From an uncultured Pelagibacteraceae bacterium (GTDB lineage: Bacteria > Pseudomonadota > Alphaproteobacteria > Pelagibacterales > Pelagibacteraceae), in the NCBI GenBank assembly GCA_902630065.1, contig CACOTF010000001.1, positions 197,854 through 261,853 on the forward strand: 64,000 nt of DNA. The letters are read 5' to 3'. Positions 26,155 through 35,002 of this stretch are shown in pieces. Every line of letters begins with the position of its first letter. Positions within the stretch are counted from its first letter, which is position 1. The position numbers and the translations under genes were made by a program. Below the pieces are notes generated by a model. It searched no databases and was not told where the DNA came from. It saw nothing but the letters and a program-made list of their open reading frames with translations.

Positions 26155-27186
26155 TTATTTTCCGTTCTTTCTTCCGCCAAAGACAGTATTTATTATTTTT
26201 GTCGGGTTGATTGACCCAACGGTTTTATTATTTTCATCTATAACTGCTACAGATTTTTCTTGCGTTAATATTTTTTCTGCAACATTTTCTATGATTTCAT
26301 CTTTTGAAACTTTAACATCACCTAAATTATTAGATATAGATTCATCCATTACATCTTCAATTAATAAAACTTTTTCTCGAGGTACTTCTTCAGTAAATTT
26401 TCTTACATATTCTGTGGCTGGGTTTAAAACTATATTTGCAGGTGTATCTAGTTGTTCAATTATACCATCTTTCATAATTGCAATTCGATCAGCAAGTTTT
26501 AATGCTTCATCAAAATCATGAGTAATAAACATAATTGTTTTTTGTAATTTTTCTTGAAGTCTTAAAAATTCATCTTGCATTTCTTTTCTAATTAAAGGAT
26601 CTAAAGCAGAAAAAGGTTCATCTAAAAACCATATATCAGGTTCAACTGCTAGAGATCTTGCAATACCCACTCTTTGTTGTTGTCCACCTGAAAGTTCTCT
26701 TGGAAAATAATTTTCTCTTCCATCAAGTCCAACTAATTTAACCATCTCCATTGCTTTATTAATGCTCTCCTCAGTTTTGATACCTTTGATTTGAAGAGGA
26801 AAAGCTATATTTTCTACAACGGTTTTGTGTGGAAGAAGAGCAAAGCTTTGGAAAACCATTCCCATTTTGTTTCTTCTAAGCTCAATTAACTCTTTATTAT
26901 TTAAATTTAATAAATCTTGACCTTCAATGAAAATTTTTCCACCTGTTGCATCTGTTAATCTTGATATACACCTTAGTAAAGTTGACTTACCAGATCCAGA
27001 TAAGCCCATTACAACAAGCATCTCTCCTTTTGCCACTTCAAAAGAGGCATTGTTAACACCTACTATACAACCATTTTCTTGAAATGTTTTAGCATCAACA
27101 TTGCCATTTGAATCTTGAAGCATCTTTTTGGCGTTTTCACCAAAAATTTTATAAACTGCTTCGCATTTGATTACTGCTTCAGACAT
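26155..27186 (-). CDS. Betaine/TMAO-type ABC transporter ATPase (ProV/TmoV type)
   Basis: This 343-residue ATPase has Walker A GLSGSGKST near residue 62, signature LSGGQQQR near 164, Walker B IWFLDEP and H-loop FITHDFDEAL. A C-terminal region with partial CBS-like character (EKSVAVIDENNKTVGSI) is as in ProV/OpuAA, where it can sense ionic conditions. It is coupled to the fused permease. The tdm and tmm genes nearby favour TMAO as a substrate; glycine betaine remains possible. Confidence 0.92.
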   Translation of the reverse strand: MSEAVIKCEAVYKIFGENAKKMLQDSNGNVDAKTFQENGCIVGVNNASFEVAKGEMLVVMGLSGSGKSTLLRCISRLTDATGGKIFIEGQDLLNLNNKELIELRRNKMGMVFQSFALLPHKTVVENIAFPLQIKGIKTEESINKAMEMVKLVGLDGRENYFPRELSGGQQQRVGIARSLAVEPDIWFLDEPFSALDPLIRKEMQDEFLRLQEKLQKTIMFITHDFDEALKLADRIAIMKDGIIEQLDTPANIVLNPATEYVRKFTEEVPREKVLLIEDVMDESISNNLGDVKVSKDEIIENVAEKILTQEKSVAVIDENNKTVGSINPTKIINTVFGGRKNGK

Positions 27187-27250
27187 AATTCTTATAAAAA
27201 TATACGAAAATTAATTAAATTAAAATCAATATAATTGAAGCTTATTTCCA

Positions 27251-27802
27251 TTAAAAATTTTTAATAAAATAAACCCTTGTATCAATTCCAGTACTTAAAA
27301 AACTTAAGGCTTCACCGCTTACTTTAATTGTTTCGTCTACTCCTACGTTATTTCCACTAACTGTAAAACCTGCAAAACATTTCTTTTTTTCAGCATCCCA
27401 TTCAACAAATGTTTCATCAATCTTATTGCCGTTAATAGTATAAATTTCATGTGCTCTAAAATTTAAGAAATTTGCACCCATTATTGCTCTTTGGGGGATA
27501 AGTTTTGTGGCATTACACACTCCCTCATACAATTCATCTGATAATTTATAATGATCAGTTCCATCAAAAGTTACTAATATACCCGAGGGAAGTTTTGAAA
27601 TTAATGCACTTAGTTTTCTCTCTTTTGCAATTCTCTCTTCTTCCAATTTCATTTTTCTAACTAATTCATCGCCCTCGCTAAATATATTATTTAAAATAGC
27701 AAAAGAAGAAATTATGACTATTGTTAAAATTATTAATCCTATAAATTGTTTTAGGTTCTCAGGTAATCCTTTTAATTTATTAAATAAAGTTTCGTTCGAC
27801 AT
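27251..27802 (-). CDS. Hypothetical single-pass membrane protein
   Basis: I do not recognise this 183-residue protein. It has one membrane helix at about residues 19-41 (FIGLIILTIVIISSFAIL), then a charged coiled-coil-prone stretch (EGDELVRKMKLEEERIAKER), then a soluble domain of about 110 residues that would face the periplasm. It overlaps the MORN gene by one base and lies between the binding protein and the ATPase of the betaine/TMAO importer. It may therefore be an accessory of that transporter or a passenger gene; nothing in the sequence decides this. Confidence 0.7.
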   Translation of the reverse strand: MSNETLFNKLKGLPENLKQFIGLIILTIVIISSFAILNNIFSEGDELVRKMKLEEERIAKERKLSALISKLPSGILVTFDGTDHYKLSDELYEGVCNATKLIPQRAIMGANFLNFRAHEIYTINGNKIDETFVEWDAEKKKCFAGFTVSGNNVGVDETIKVSGEALSFLSTGIDTRVYFIKNF

Positions 27803-28179
27803 TAATCTTGTAATTTACCGTTTTTCCAAATTCCTACTTTTTGGTCGCCATTAGCCCAAGTAAATATTCCTTTGCCATTCATAAAACCATTAGCCCACTC
27901 TCCTTCATAAGTAGAACCATCTGGGAAAGTTAAAGTTCCAACTCCACTCCAAACACTGTTTTTAAACTCACCTTTATAGATGTATCCGTTTGGCCATGTT
28001 TCTACACCTTGGCCATTTTTTTTTGTTCCTACCCACTCACCTTCATAAGTAGTTTTATCTGTATAAACCCATTTTCCATATCCATTTTCACAGTTACCTT
28101 CTTTACATCCGGTGCTTCGAGCAAAAACTGATGAGCTTATTAATAAACTTAAAAAAAAGTAAAAAAGATATTTTCTCAT
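27802..28179 (-). CDS. Secreted MORN-repeat protein
   Basis: The 125-residue protein has an N-terminal signal peptide (LFYFFLSLLISSSVFA) followed by four or five MORN repeats, for example TYEGEWVGTKKNGQG, YKGEFKNSVWSGVG and TYEGEWANGFMNGKG. MORN repeats form a beta-hairpin stack, often at membranes or protein interfaces. It is encoded in the proX-proV interval and overlaps the membrane-protein gene by one base, so the two are likely made together. Two cysteines near the mature N-terminus (CKEGNC) could form a disulfide. Its role is unknown. Confidence 0.85.
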   Translation of the reverse strand: MRKYLFYFFLSLLISSSVFARSTGCKEGNCENGYGKWVYTDKTTYEGEWVGTKKNGQGVETWPNGYIYKGEFKNSVWSGVGTLTFPDGSTYEGEWANGFMNGKGIFTWANGDQKVGIWKNGKLQD

Positions 28180-28204
28180 AAATATATTTTACACAAATCT
28201 TTAT

Positions 28205-28240
28205 AAAAAAAATCCCCCCCAACAAAATTGGGGGAGATCT
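28205..28240 (-). terminator. Rho-independent terminator after proX-type gene
   Basis: On the minus strand CCCCCAA-TTTTG-TTGGGGG is a seven-pair GC-rich stem followed by a run of T. It lies about 25 bp past the binding-protein stop and before the MORN gene, so the binding protein may be transcribed mainly as a single gene, with the downstream genes read through or from another promoter. Confidence 0.88.
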
Positions 28241-28260
28241 TAATTTTTTAACTTTTATCC

Positions 28261-29205
28261 TTATTTAAGGAAAGCTTTCCAAGTTGACTCGTTATCAGCT
28301 AACCATTTTTTAGCTGCATCTTCGTGAGTCATTTTGTCAACGTCTACTAAAGCTGCCATTGCACCAATTTGACTTGTTGAGAATGACAATTTTTTGAACG
28401 CTGCTGCTGCATCTGGATGAGTTTTTGGAAAATCTTCGTGGACTGCTTTTTTCAAATAACCATCCGGAGAACCACATTTTCCATCACCACCATCTGCTGG
28501 TCTACAACCAGCTGTGTATGGAGGGAAGTCGATAAATGTAAAACCAGCACCATCAGTAAAGTTTGGTGTCCAGTTGAAAATTATTGTTCCTCTTCCTTCT
28601 TTTTCAGCAGCTGCTAATTCTGCCCAAAGTGCATCAGCACCTCCAGCAAACTTAACCCACCATAAATCTCCTAAGCCTAGAGCATCAATCCTTTGAGGGA
28701 TTAAGTCACCATGCCAAGTTTGTGGTCCTTCCAACATTCTTCCTTTTCCATCTGGAGAGTCAGGTGTTGTAAAGTTTTTTGCACAGTCTGGATTTTTTAG
28801 AGCTGTCCAATCTGGTAGGCCTGGACATAGACCTTTTTCAACAACCCAGTTTGGATATCCCATATCCTCAAGAGTTCTTGCTTCATGATCACCCCAGTCT
28901 AACAAACCACCTTTGTCTAAAGCTGTTGTAAATGACTTACCAAAAGCAGATTCCCATACCTCATGAGATATAGTTACATCACCAATTCTAATTGACTCGT
29001 AAACCGCTTGAGAGTCAGCATTTACATATTTAACATTGTTACCCATGCTTTCAAAGATTCCACCAATAACATAGGCCATAACAATTTGACTTGACCAGTT
29101 ATGAGTTGGGATCACTATGGGTTTTTTACTGTCAGCGTTAGATATTCCTGCAAAGCTTACTACAGTAATTACTATAGCTGAGAGTAAAGATAGTATTTTC
29201 TTCAT
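28261..29205 (-). CDS. Betaine/TMAO-type ABC substrate-binding protein (ProX/TmoX type)
   Basis: This 314-residue periplasmic protein has a signal peptide (MKKILSLLSAIVITVVSFAG, cleavage likely after SNA) and an OpuAC domain. Several tryptophans (HNWSSQ, EVWES, WHGDLI, WWVKFAG) are candidates for the aromatic box that binds quaternary amines or TMAO. A Gly/Asp-rich insertion (DGGDGKCGSPDGY) lies in the C-terminal half. It is strongly translated by its AGAGAGGAGA ribosome site and followed by a terminator. Its divergent neighbour is tdm, which favours TMAO, but glycine betaine binding cannot be excluded. Confidence 0.9.
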   Translation of the reverse strand: MKKILSLLSAIVITVVSFAGISNADSKKPIVIPTHNWSSQIVMAYVIGGIFESMGNNVKYVNADSQAVYESIRIGDVTISHEVWESAFGKSFTTALDKGGLLDWGDHEARTLEDMGYPNWVVEKGLCPGLPDWTALKNPDCAKNFTTPDSPDGKGRMLEGPQTWHGDLIPQRIDALGLGDLWWVKFAGGADALWAELAAAEKEGRGTIIFNWTPNFTDGAGFTFIDFPPYTAGCRPADGGDGKCGSPDGYLKKAVHEDFPKTHPDAAAAFKKLSFSTSQIGAMAALVDVDKMTHEDAAKKWLADNESTWKAFLK

Positions 29206-29300
29206 TTATTTCTCCTCTCTTAATATATTAAGTAAGTAAGTATCCTTAAATTTAATCTCACAGTCAACAAAAGTTGGTACTAAAATTTATATATACAATT

Positions 29301-29314
29301 AATCAGTACTGATT
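29301..29314. promoter_or_regulatory. Perfect palindrome, candidate operator between proX and tdm
   Basis: AATCAGTACTGATT is a perfect 14 bp inverted repeat in the 141 bp divergent region. A second, shorter copy of the half-sites, AATCA-T-TGATT, lies at 29332-29342, five bases before the tdm ATG. The repeated AATCA half-site suggests a protein-binding site controlling tdm and perhaps the transporter. Confidence 0.5.
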
Positions 29315-29346
29315 TATTCTTAAACATAAGTAATCATTGATTTAAA

Positions 29347-31686
29347 ATGTTAGAAGAAAATTTAAGAATAAATGAACCTGGTTTAAATGTTTTGCCACCT
29401 GGGGTTGAAAGATATGTAGTTAATGGCGGTGGATTAACAGGAGTTCAGGTTTTTCCGGATGATGAAATTGAAATTATTAATAATGAAGGAAATCAAATTT
29501 GTGAAATAGTTGTTTTTAATTCTGATGGAAATTCGGATCCATCAATTTTAAATTTAAAATCATCTAAATCAGAAAATGATATAATTAAAATTTTAAATAG
29601 AAATGAAGAAAGTTCGAAAATTGCTTTGCGCCAATTAGAAAAAAGAAATCTTAAAATTGCAAAATCTAAATCTTCAATCCTTTTTGATAAAGACACTCCA
29701 CCAGGAGAAAAAATTAAAATAAGTTCAAAAGATAAATGTTATTGCATTTTTTCTGCACCTGGTAATAATATGTTGGTTCATGAACAAAATCCTCCTACAG
29801 AATTAACTTTATTTATTAAAAGAAATAATATTGTTGACTATAAAGAACATAGAATAATTCCAGATCCAATTTTTGATCCTCTAGACGAAAAAAATATTGC
29901 AAAACAATCAGCGATTTCTTTTGAAGTTAAAGAAGGAGATTATATTCAAATAATTTGTCCAACTGGTAGACAATGTTCAGATTTTGTTGCTTTTGATACA
30001 GCTAAATTAGGTAAAGGTATTGAAAAAGGTTTAGATTGGCAAACAACCAGGACCTTTATGGGAAATACATTTCCAGGACCAGGATTGTATTCAAAATTTT
30101 ATGATACAGACCATGAGCCTTTAGTAGAAGTAATAAGAGATACTGTTGGTAGACATGACACTTTTAATCTTGCTTGTACATCGAAGTATTACGAAGATGC
30201 TGGTTATTTTGGGCATCCAAATTGCTCAGATAACTTAAGTGGTGCTATGGAAAATTTTGGGGTTAATAGACAAAAGGGATGGCATGCTATAAATTTATTT
30301 TTTAATACTTCAGCAGGAGGCTTAAATACCGTACTTTCTGATGAATCATTTGCTAGACCTGGAGATTATGTAATATTAAGAGCTTTAAAAGATTTAACCT
30401 GCGGAACATCAGCCTGTCCTAGTGATATAGATCCATGTAATTCATGGAACCCTACGGATATTTTTGTTAGAACTTACGAAAAAAAAAGAGAATTTACAAA
30501 ATCTTTTGCATTTAGAATGAAACCAGACTCCGAATTAAAACTAACAAAAAATACAGGATTTCATGAAAGAACTTCTAAGTTAACAAGAAACTTTGTTGAT
30601 GCTAGAGGATATTGGCTGCCCAATGATTACACTAAACACGGAGTAATAAATGAATATACAGCGTGTAGAGAAAAAGCAGTTTTAATTGATTTATCTTCTT
30701 TAAGAAAATTTGAAATATTAGGTCCGGATGCAGAAGAATTAATGGACTATACTTTAACTAGAAATGTTAAAAAATTGTCAGTTGGACAAATTGTTTATTC
30801 TTCGATGTGTTATGAAAATGGTTCTATGTTTGATGATGGAACATTGTTAAAAATGAGTGATCATGGATTTAGATGGGTATGTGGTGATGAATACGCAGGT
30901 GAATGGTTAAAAGAACAAGCAAAAAAGAAAAAATTTAATGTTTTAGTTAAAAACTCTACTGATCAAATAAATAATATTTCTCTACAAGGACCAAACAGTA
31001 GAAAAATTTTAGAAAAGTTTATTTTTACTCCACCAACACAACCTTCTATTTCAGAATTACAATGGTTTAGGTTTACAATCTGTAGAGTAAAAGAACTTAG
31101 TGGAATTCCATTAATGGTTTCTAGAACTGGATACACAGGCGAGTTAGGATACGAAATATGGTGCCACCCTTCAGATGCACCAGCGGTTTGGGATGTGCTT
31201 ATGGAAGCTGGCAAAGATGAAGGAATAATACCTGCTGGTTTTGGAGCATTAGATTTATTAAGAATTGAAGCTGGACTAATATTATTTGGTAATGAATTTG
31301 ATGGCCAAGTTGACCCTTTTGAAGCTGGTGTTGGATTTACAGTTCCTTTAAAAACAAAAACAGCAGATTTCATTGGTAAAGAAGCATTAATAAAGAGAAA
31401 AGAAAATCCGCAAAAGAAATTAGTTGGATTAGAACTTGTAGGCAAAGAAAAAGCTAATCACGGTGATTGCGTTCATATTGGAAGATCCCAAGTTGGAGTA
31501 GTTACAAGCGGATGTCTATCTCCTACTTTGAATAAAAATATTGCTTTGTGCAGAATTGATGTAGGTCATTCAGAAATAGGTATGAACGTTGAAGTCGGTA
31601 AAATTGATGGACATCAAAAAAGAATACCTGCTAAAATTGTTGGTTTCCCGCATTACGATCCTCAAAAAACACGTGTAAAATCTTAA
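29347..31686 (+). CDS. tdm: Trimethylamine-N-oxide demethylase
   Basis: The 779-residue protein has the two-part layout of Tdm: an N-terminal DUF1989-type metal domain (to about residue 390) and a C-terminal THF-binding aminomethyltransferase-like domain (about 400-779). Cysteines in GHPNCSDN and CGTSACPSD are the zinc-site candidates. Tdm converts TMAO to dimethylamine and formaldehyde, the latter being captured by THF. The transport genes on the other strand and tmm in the same window complete a TMA/TMAO route. The gene overlaps the next, a small winged-helix protein, by one base. Confidence 0.9.
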   Translation: MLEENLRINEPGLNVLPPGVERYVVNGGGLTGVQVFPDDEIEIINNEGNQICEIVVFNSDGNSDPSILNLKSSKSENDIIKILNRNEESSKIALRQLEKRNLKIAKSKSSILFDKDTPPGEKIKISSKDKCYCIFSAPGNNMLVHEQNPPTELTLFIKRNNIVDYKEHRIIPDPIFDPLDEKNIAKQSAISFEVKEGDYIQIICPTGRQCSDFVAFDTAKLGKGIEKGLDWQTTRTFMGNTFPGPGLYSKFYDTDHEPLVEVIRDTVGRHDTFNLACTSKYYEDAGYFGHPNCSDNLSGAMENFGVNRQKGWHAINLFFNTSAGGLNTVLSDESFARPGDYVILRALKDLTCGTSACPSDIDPCNSWNPTDIFVRTYEKKREFTKSFAFRMKPDSELKLTKNTGFHERTSKLTRNFVDARGYWLPNDYTKHGVINEYTACREKAVLIDLSSLRKFEILGPDAEELMDYTLTRNVKKLSVGQIVYSSMCYENGSMFDDGTLLKMSDHGFRWVCGDEYAGEWLKEQAKKKKFNVLVKNSTDQINNISLQGPNSRKILEKFIFTPPTQPSISELQWFRFTICRVKELSGIPLMVSRTGYTGELGYEIWCHPSDAPAVWDVLMEAGKDEGIIPAGFGALDLLRIEAGLILFGNEFDGQVDPFEAGVGFTVPLKTKTADFIGKEALIKRKENPQKKLVGLELVGKEKANHGDCVHIGRSQVGVVTSGCLSPTLNKNIALCRIDVGHSEIGMNVEVGKIDGHQKRIPAKIVGFPHYDPQKTRVKS

Positions 31687-32036
31687 TGTCAAAATCATCA
31701 AAGGATTTACTGGAATTTTGGGAAGATCAAATGAAACTGTCCCATACATCCAGTAATTACTTTTTCAGAAAGTCTCCTTCACATTATCACATGATGTTGA
31801 TTGTGATGAATTCCTATAAATTAAATGAAAACTTATCTGTCGAAGAACTTAAGACTAGACTTTTCAAAACCTCTAGACCCAAATCTGCACTCATGATCAA
31901 AGAAGCTTGTGATAAAGAATTTTTTTACCTCGAGAAAACTGGAAATGACCATAGAAAAAAGTACGTTTTACCCACACAGAATTTTGTTAATGAATTTAAC
32001 GAATATTTGAAAACTCTCAAAAATTTGAGTTTTTAA
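31686..32036 (+). CDS. Small winged-helix (MarR-like) putative regulator
   Basis: The 116-residue protein is coupled to tdm by a one-base overlap (TAATG). Its C-terminal part follows the winged-helix pattern of MarR-type proteins: a recognition-helix-like TSRPKSALMIKEACDKEF, then FYLEKTGNDHRKKYVLPT, which fits the D-x-R-x-x-x-V-x-x-T wing. The N-terminal helices (WEDQMKLSHTSSNYF) could dimerise. No enzyme motif is seen. A repressor of the tdm/transport region acting on the nearby palindrome is a reasonable inference, not proven. Confidence 0.6.
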   Translation: MSKSSKDLLEFWEDQMKLSHTSSNYFFRKSPSHYHMMLIVMNSYKLNENLSVEELKTRLFKTSRPKSALMIKEACDKEFFYLEKTGNDHRKKYVLPTQNFVNEFNEYLKTLKNLSF

Positions 32037-32125
32037 TAAAAAATCTAATAAATATTTAGAATTTATATAAATTATATATAAAAATTATTATATTCTTTCC
32101 TTTGCTAAAAAATTAAAGTTCGTTT

Positions 32126-33454
32126 ATGTCGTTACCGACAAAAGCAAAAGTTGTAATAATTGGTGGAGGAATTCACGGGTTAAGTACTGCTTGGAAACTT
32201 TCCGAAAAATATAAAAATCCAAACGATGTAGTTGTCCTAGAAAAAAAAGACACTGCTGCAGGTGCAAGTGGAATTGCATGTGGAGTTGTAAGAAATAATT
32301 ATTTTCAACCAGCAATGAGAGAATTAATGGCTCATTCAGTTAGTGTTTGGGAAAGTGATCCAGAAGCATTTAAATATAATGCTGTTGGCTATATGCAAAT
32401 TTCTCCGGAAGTAATGCATAAAGATGTTGCAAGTATTTATGAACAACAAAAAGCTATTGGATATGAATCAGAATTTATAGAAGGTGAAAAAGATTGCATG
32501 AAATATATGCAAGGAATTTTTAGTGATTGGCAAGCAAAAGGTATTACATCAGTCTTGCATGAAAAAAAAGGTGGATATGCGTTTAATAAGGACTCAATTA
32601 AAGCACTAGAGAAAAAAGCAAATTCAAACGGTGTAAACGTTCATAAAGGAGTAAAGGTTACAGGTTTTAAAAGAGGGAGCAACAGCAATGCAATTACTGG
32701 CGTAGTTACAGATAAAGGTACAATTGATTGTGATCAGGTAGTTATTGGAGCAGGACCATGGGTAAGAGATTTTTGGAATATGTTGGAGTTACCAAAAACC
32801 ACAAGCATAAAAGATGCTAAAAATGGAAAAATGCATGAAGTTGAAATGTGGAAGTACTGGTTTTTACAAGAAGGTGTATTAGGTGTGGACGCAGACTATT
32901 TAAAAACAAATGAAGGTAAAGCGCCTCCAGTAATCCATGTTGATACAGATGCTCCACTTTATTCTGATAAAGATGGTAAAATAATTACAGAAGACCTGTG
33001 GGGTATTTATTATAAACCTGATATTGAAGGTTTGGGAGTTCAAGGTGGAACATCGCCTTATATTGTTCAAAAACATTTTGATGAAGTTAATGTTGATCCA
33101 TATGGAATTGACTCTCCTGAATATCAAACTACTGATAAATTTTCTGATATGTGGACTTCGGCACTTGCACATATTCAGAAACGTTTTGTTGGTAAATCTC
33201 ATTTGTATAGAAAGGGACCATCAGGAGGATTGGGTTGTTTAACTCCAGATTCATTCCCGATATTCGATAGATTTTTTGAAAATGTTTACATGATTGCAGA
33301 TGCAAATCATGGTTATAAAATGATAGGTGTTGGACACCTAGTGGCACAAGAAATTTTAGGTCAAGAAAGTGAATTACTAAAACCGTTCAGGTTCGATAGA
33401 TATGAAAAAGGAAAACTTCATCCGACATCGAACAGTCCGTTTCCTTGGAGCTAA
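32126..33454 (+). CDS. FAD-dependent amine oxidoreductase (DAO/SoxB-like)
   Basis: This 442-residue flavoprotein has the dinucleotide-binding VVIIGGGIHGLSTAWKL near residue 9 and a C-terminal FAD-contact segment, IADANHGYKMIGVGHLVAQEI. It belongs to the D-amino-acid oxidase/sarcosine oxidase superfamily (glycine oxidase, dimethylglycine dehydrogenase, SoxB), so it probably oxidises an N-methyl or secondary amine. It stands alone, without soxD/A/G partners. It lies 67 bp before the ligase/synthase module 1, so its product may feed that module. The exact amine is unknown. Confidence 0.78.
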   Translation: MSLPTKAKVVIIGGGIHGLSTAWKLSEKYKNPNDVVVLEKKDTAAGASGIACGVVRNNYFQPAMRELMAHSVSVWESDPEAFKYNAVGYMQISPEVMHKDVASIYEQQKAIGYESEFIEGEKDCMKYMQGIFSDWQAKGITSVLHEKKGGYAFNKDSIKALEKKANSNGVNVHKGVKVTGFKRGSNSNAITGVVTDKGTIDCDQVVIGAGPWVRDFWNMLELPKTTSIKDAKNGKMHEVEMWKYWFLQEGVLGVDADYLKTNEGKAPPVIHVDTDAPLYSDKDGKIITEDLWGIYYKPDIEGLGVQGGTSPYIVQKHFDEVNVDPYGIDSPEYQTTDKFSDMWTSALAHIQKRFVGKSHLYRKGPSGGLGCLTPDSFPIFDRFFENVYMIADANHGYKMIGVGHLVAQEILGQESELLKPFRFDRYEKGKLHPTSNSPFPWS

Positions 33455-33521
33455 TTTATCTAAGTAGACAAACGTTTTTTTTTCAGTTACCTTTTTGATC
33501 TGAAAATTCAAAGGGGGAAGA

Positions 33522-34991
33522 ATGACGGATCTTGAAAAACATGTAAACCAACCAGGTAGAGCTAAACTCGTCAAAAAAGTTAGAGAAAAAATAAACGAAT
33601 TAGGAATTACTTATATCTATTATCAATTTATTTCAGTAACCGGAAGAGTTGTTGGAAAAGGAATACCAGCAGACCACTGGGAAAGAACTGCAGAAAAAGG
33701 TTTTCAATTAGTTTATGGAGCAACTGCAAATTTATTTTTAGATCGTCATAATAATTATATTGGTTACGGCCCAGAAGCAATGGAATTGGTAGGGATACCT
33801 GATCCAGAAACTTTTGTTCAGTTACCTTGGGATAAGAGAGTTGGAAGAGTTTTTGTTACGTGTTTTAGAAACAGAGAAGAAAGAAAAAACCCAGGTGGTC
33901 ATTTAACAAGTGACTGCAGAGGTAATCTTAGAATTTTCATGAATGAGTTCAAAAAGAAACATGGATTAGAATTAAGAGTTGGAACAGAGCCTGAAATGAT
34001 GTGGTTAACAAAAAATCCTGACGGAACTCCAACTGGACAAGGTTTCTCAAAACCTTTCTGTTATCATATTGACCAATTTGAATCTTTAAGACCTGTGTTT
34101 ATGAAGGTTATTGAATACGCAAAAGCGATGGGTCTTGATATGATCCAAGGTGACCATGAAGATGCTCCTGGTCAATTAGAGCTTAACTGGACATTTGATA
34201 ATGTTTTAAGAAATGCTGACAGACTATCTACATATAGACAAATTTGTGCTCAAGTAGCAAGAGAACATAATCTAATAGCTTGCTTTATGACTAAACCATT
34301 TATGGGAGTTTCAGCAAGTGGATGTCACACCAATATGTCTTTATGGAAAGGTGGAAAAGTATCAGTAAACAAATTAGGTAACAAAAAACTTCCAGGTGTT
34401 GAAGAGGTCTTTAGTTATGTATCAGGTGGAACTAATACTTTTATGCCTGACACTAAAGATATGCAATTACCTGGAAAAATTGGATTACAATCAATTGCAG
34501 GGATAATGAAACACTTACCAGCTTTAACAGCAATTGGTTCTTCAACGGTTAACTCATACAGAAGATTATGGGATCAAGGTTTTTGGGCACCGGTATATGC
34601 TGACTGGGGTTACCAAAATAGAACTTGCGGTCTTAGAGTATCTGCGCCGGGTAGATTTGAGTACAGATCAGTTGACTCTATGCATAATCCATATTTATTA
34701 GGTGCTGCATTACTTAAAGCTTGTGATGAGGGAATATCTAAAAAAATGAAACCAGCTAAACCGGAGTCTAGAAATATATATGAAGCTCAAAAAGCTGGTA
34801 AAGATGTTAAAAAACTTCCACTAAGTTTAGGTGAAGCTTTAGATAGATTGGCGGAAGATGAAGTAATAAAATCATCAATGCCAGATGAAATGTATAAAGT
34901 ATTTAATTGGTACAAACGAGATGAGTGGGAAAAATTCCTTGGTGCAACAACGCAATGGGATCTTGATACTTATTTAGATTGTCTACCGTAG
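33522..34991 (+). CDS. Glutamine synthetase-like ligase (GlnT type), module 1
   Basis: The 489-residue protein has a full glutamine-synthetase fold: metal-binding GDHEDAPGQLELNW near residue 209, SASGCHTNMSLW near 264, and GRFEYRSVDSMHNPYL near 377. GS-family enzymes join ammonia or an amine to glutamate with ATP. It differs clearly from the GmaS-like copy at 43.5 kb (44 residues longer, different N-terminus), so it may be a true glutamine synthetase or a ligase for another amine. A strong AGGGGGAAG ribosome site precedes the ATG. It heads a five-gene run ending just before the Amt gene. Confidence 0.85.
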   Translation: MTDLEKHVNQPGRAKLVKKVREKINELGITYIYYQFISVTGRVVGKGIPADHWERTAEKGFQLVYGATANLFLDRHNNYIGYGPEAMELVGIPDPETFVQLPWDKRVGRVFVTCFRNREERKNPGGHLTSDCRGNLRIFMNEFKKKHGLELRVGTEPEMMWLTKNPDGTPTGQGFSKPFCYHIDQFESLRPVFMKVIEYAKAMGLDMIQGDHEDAPGQLELNWTFDNVLRNADRLSTYRQICAQVAREHNLIACFMTKPFMGVSASGCHTNMSLWKGGKVSVNKLGNKKLPGVEEVFSYVSGGTNTFMPDTKDMQLPGKIGLQSIAGIMKHLPALTAIGSSTVNSYRRLWDQGFWAPVYADWGYQNRTCGLRVSAPGRFEYRSVDSMHNPYLLGAALLKACDEGISKKMKPAKPESRNIYEAQKAGKDVKKLPLSLGEALDRLAEDEVIKSSMPDEMYKVFNWYKRDEWEKFLGATTQWDLDTYLDCLP

Positions 34992-35002
34992 TAGGATAGA
35001 AT

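Noticed and set aside
30963-31445. 160-residue minus-strand ORF
   Set aside because: Antisense shadow of the tdm C-terminal domain.
33455-33521. TTTTCAG...CTGAAAA stem with a preceding T-run as a terminator
   Set aside because: The stem is short and AT-rich and the T-run precedes it on the coding strand, so it does not fit a terminator for the FAD gene.
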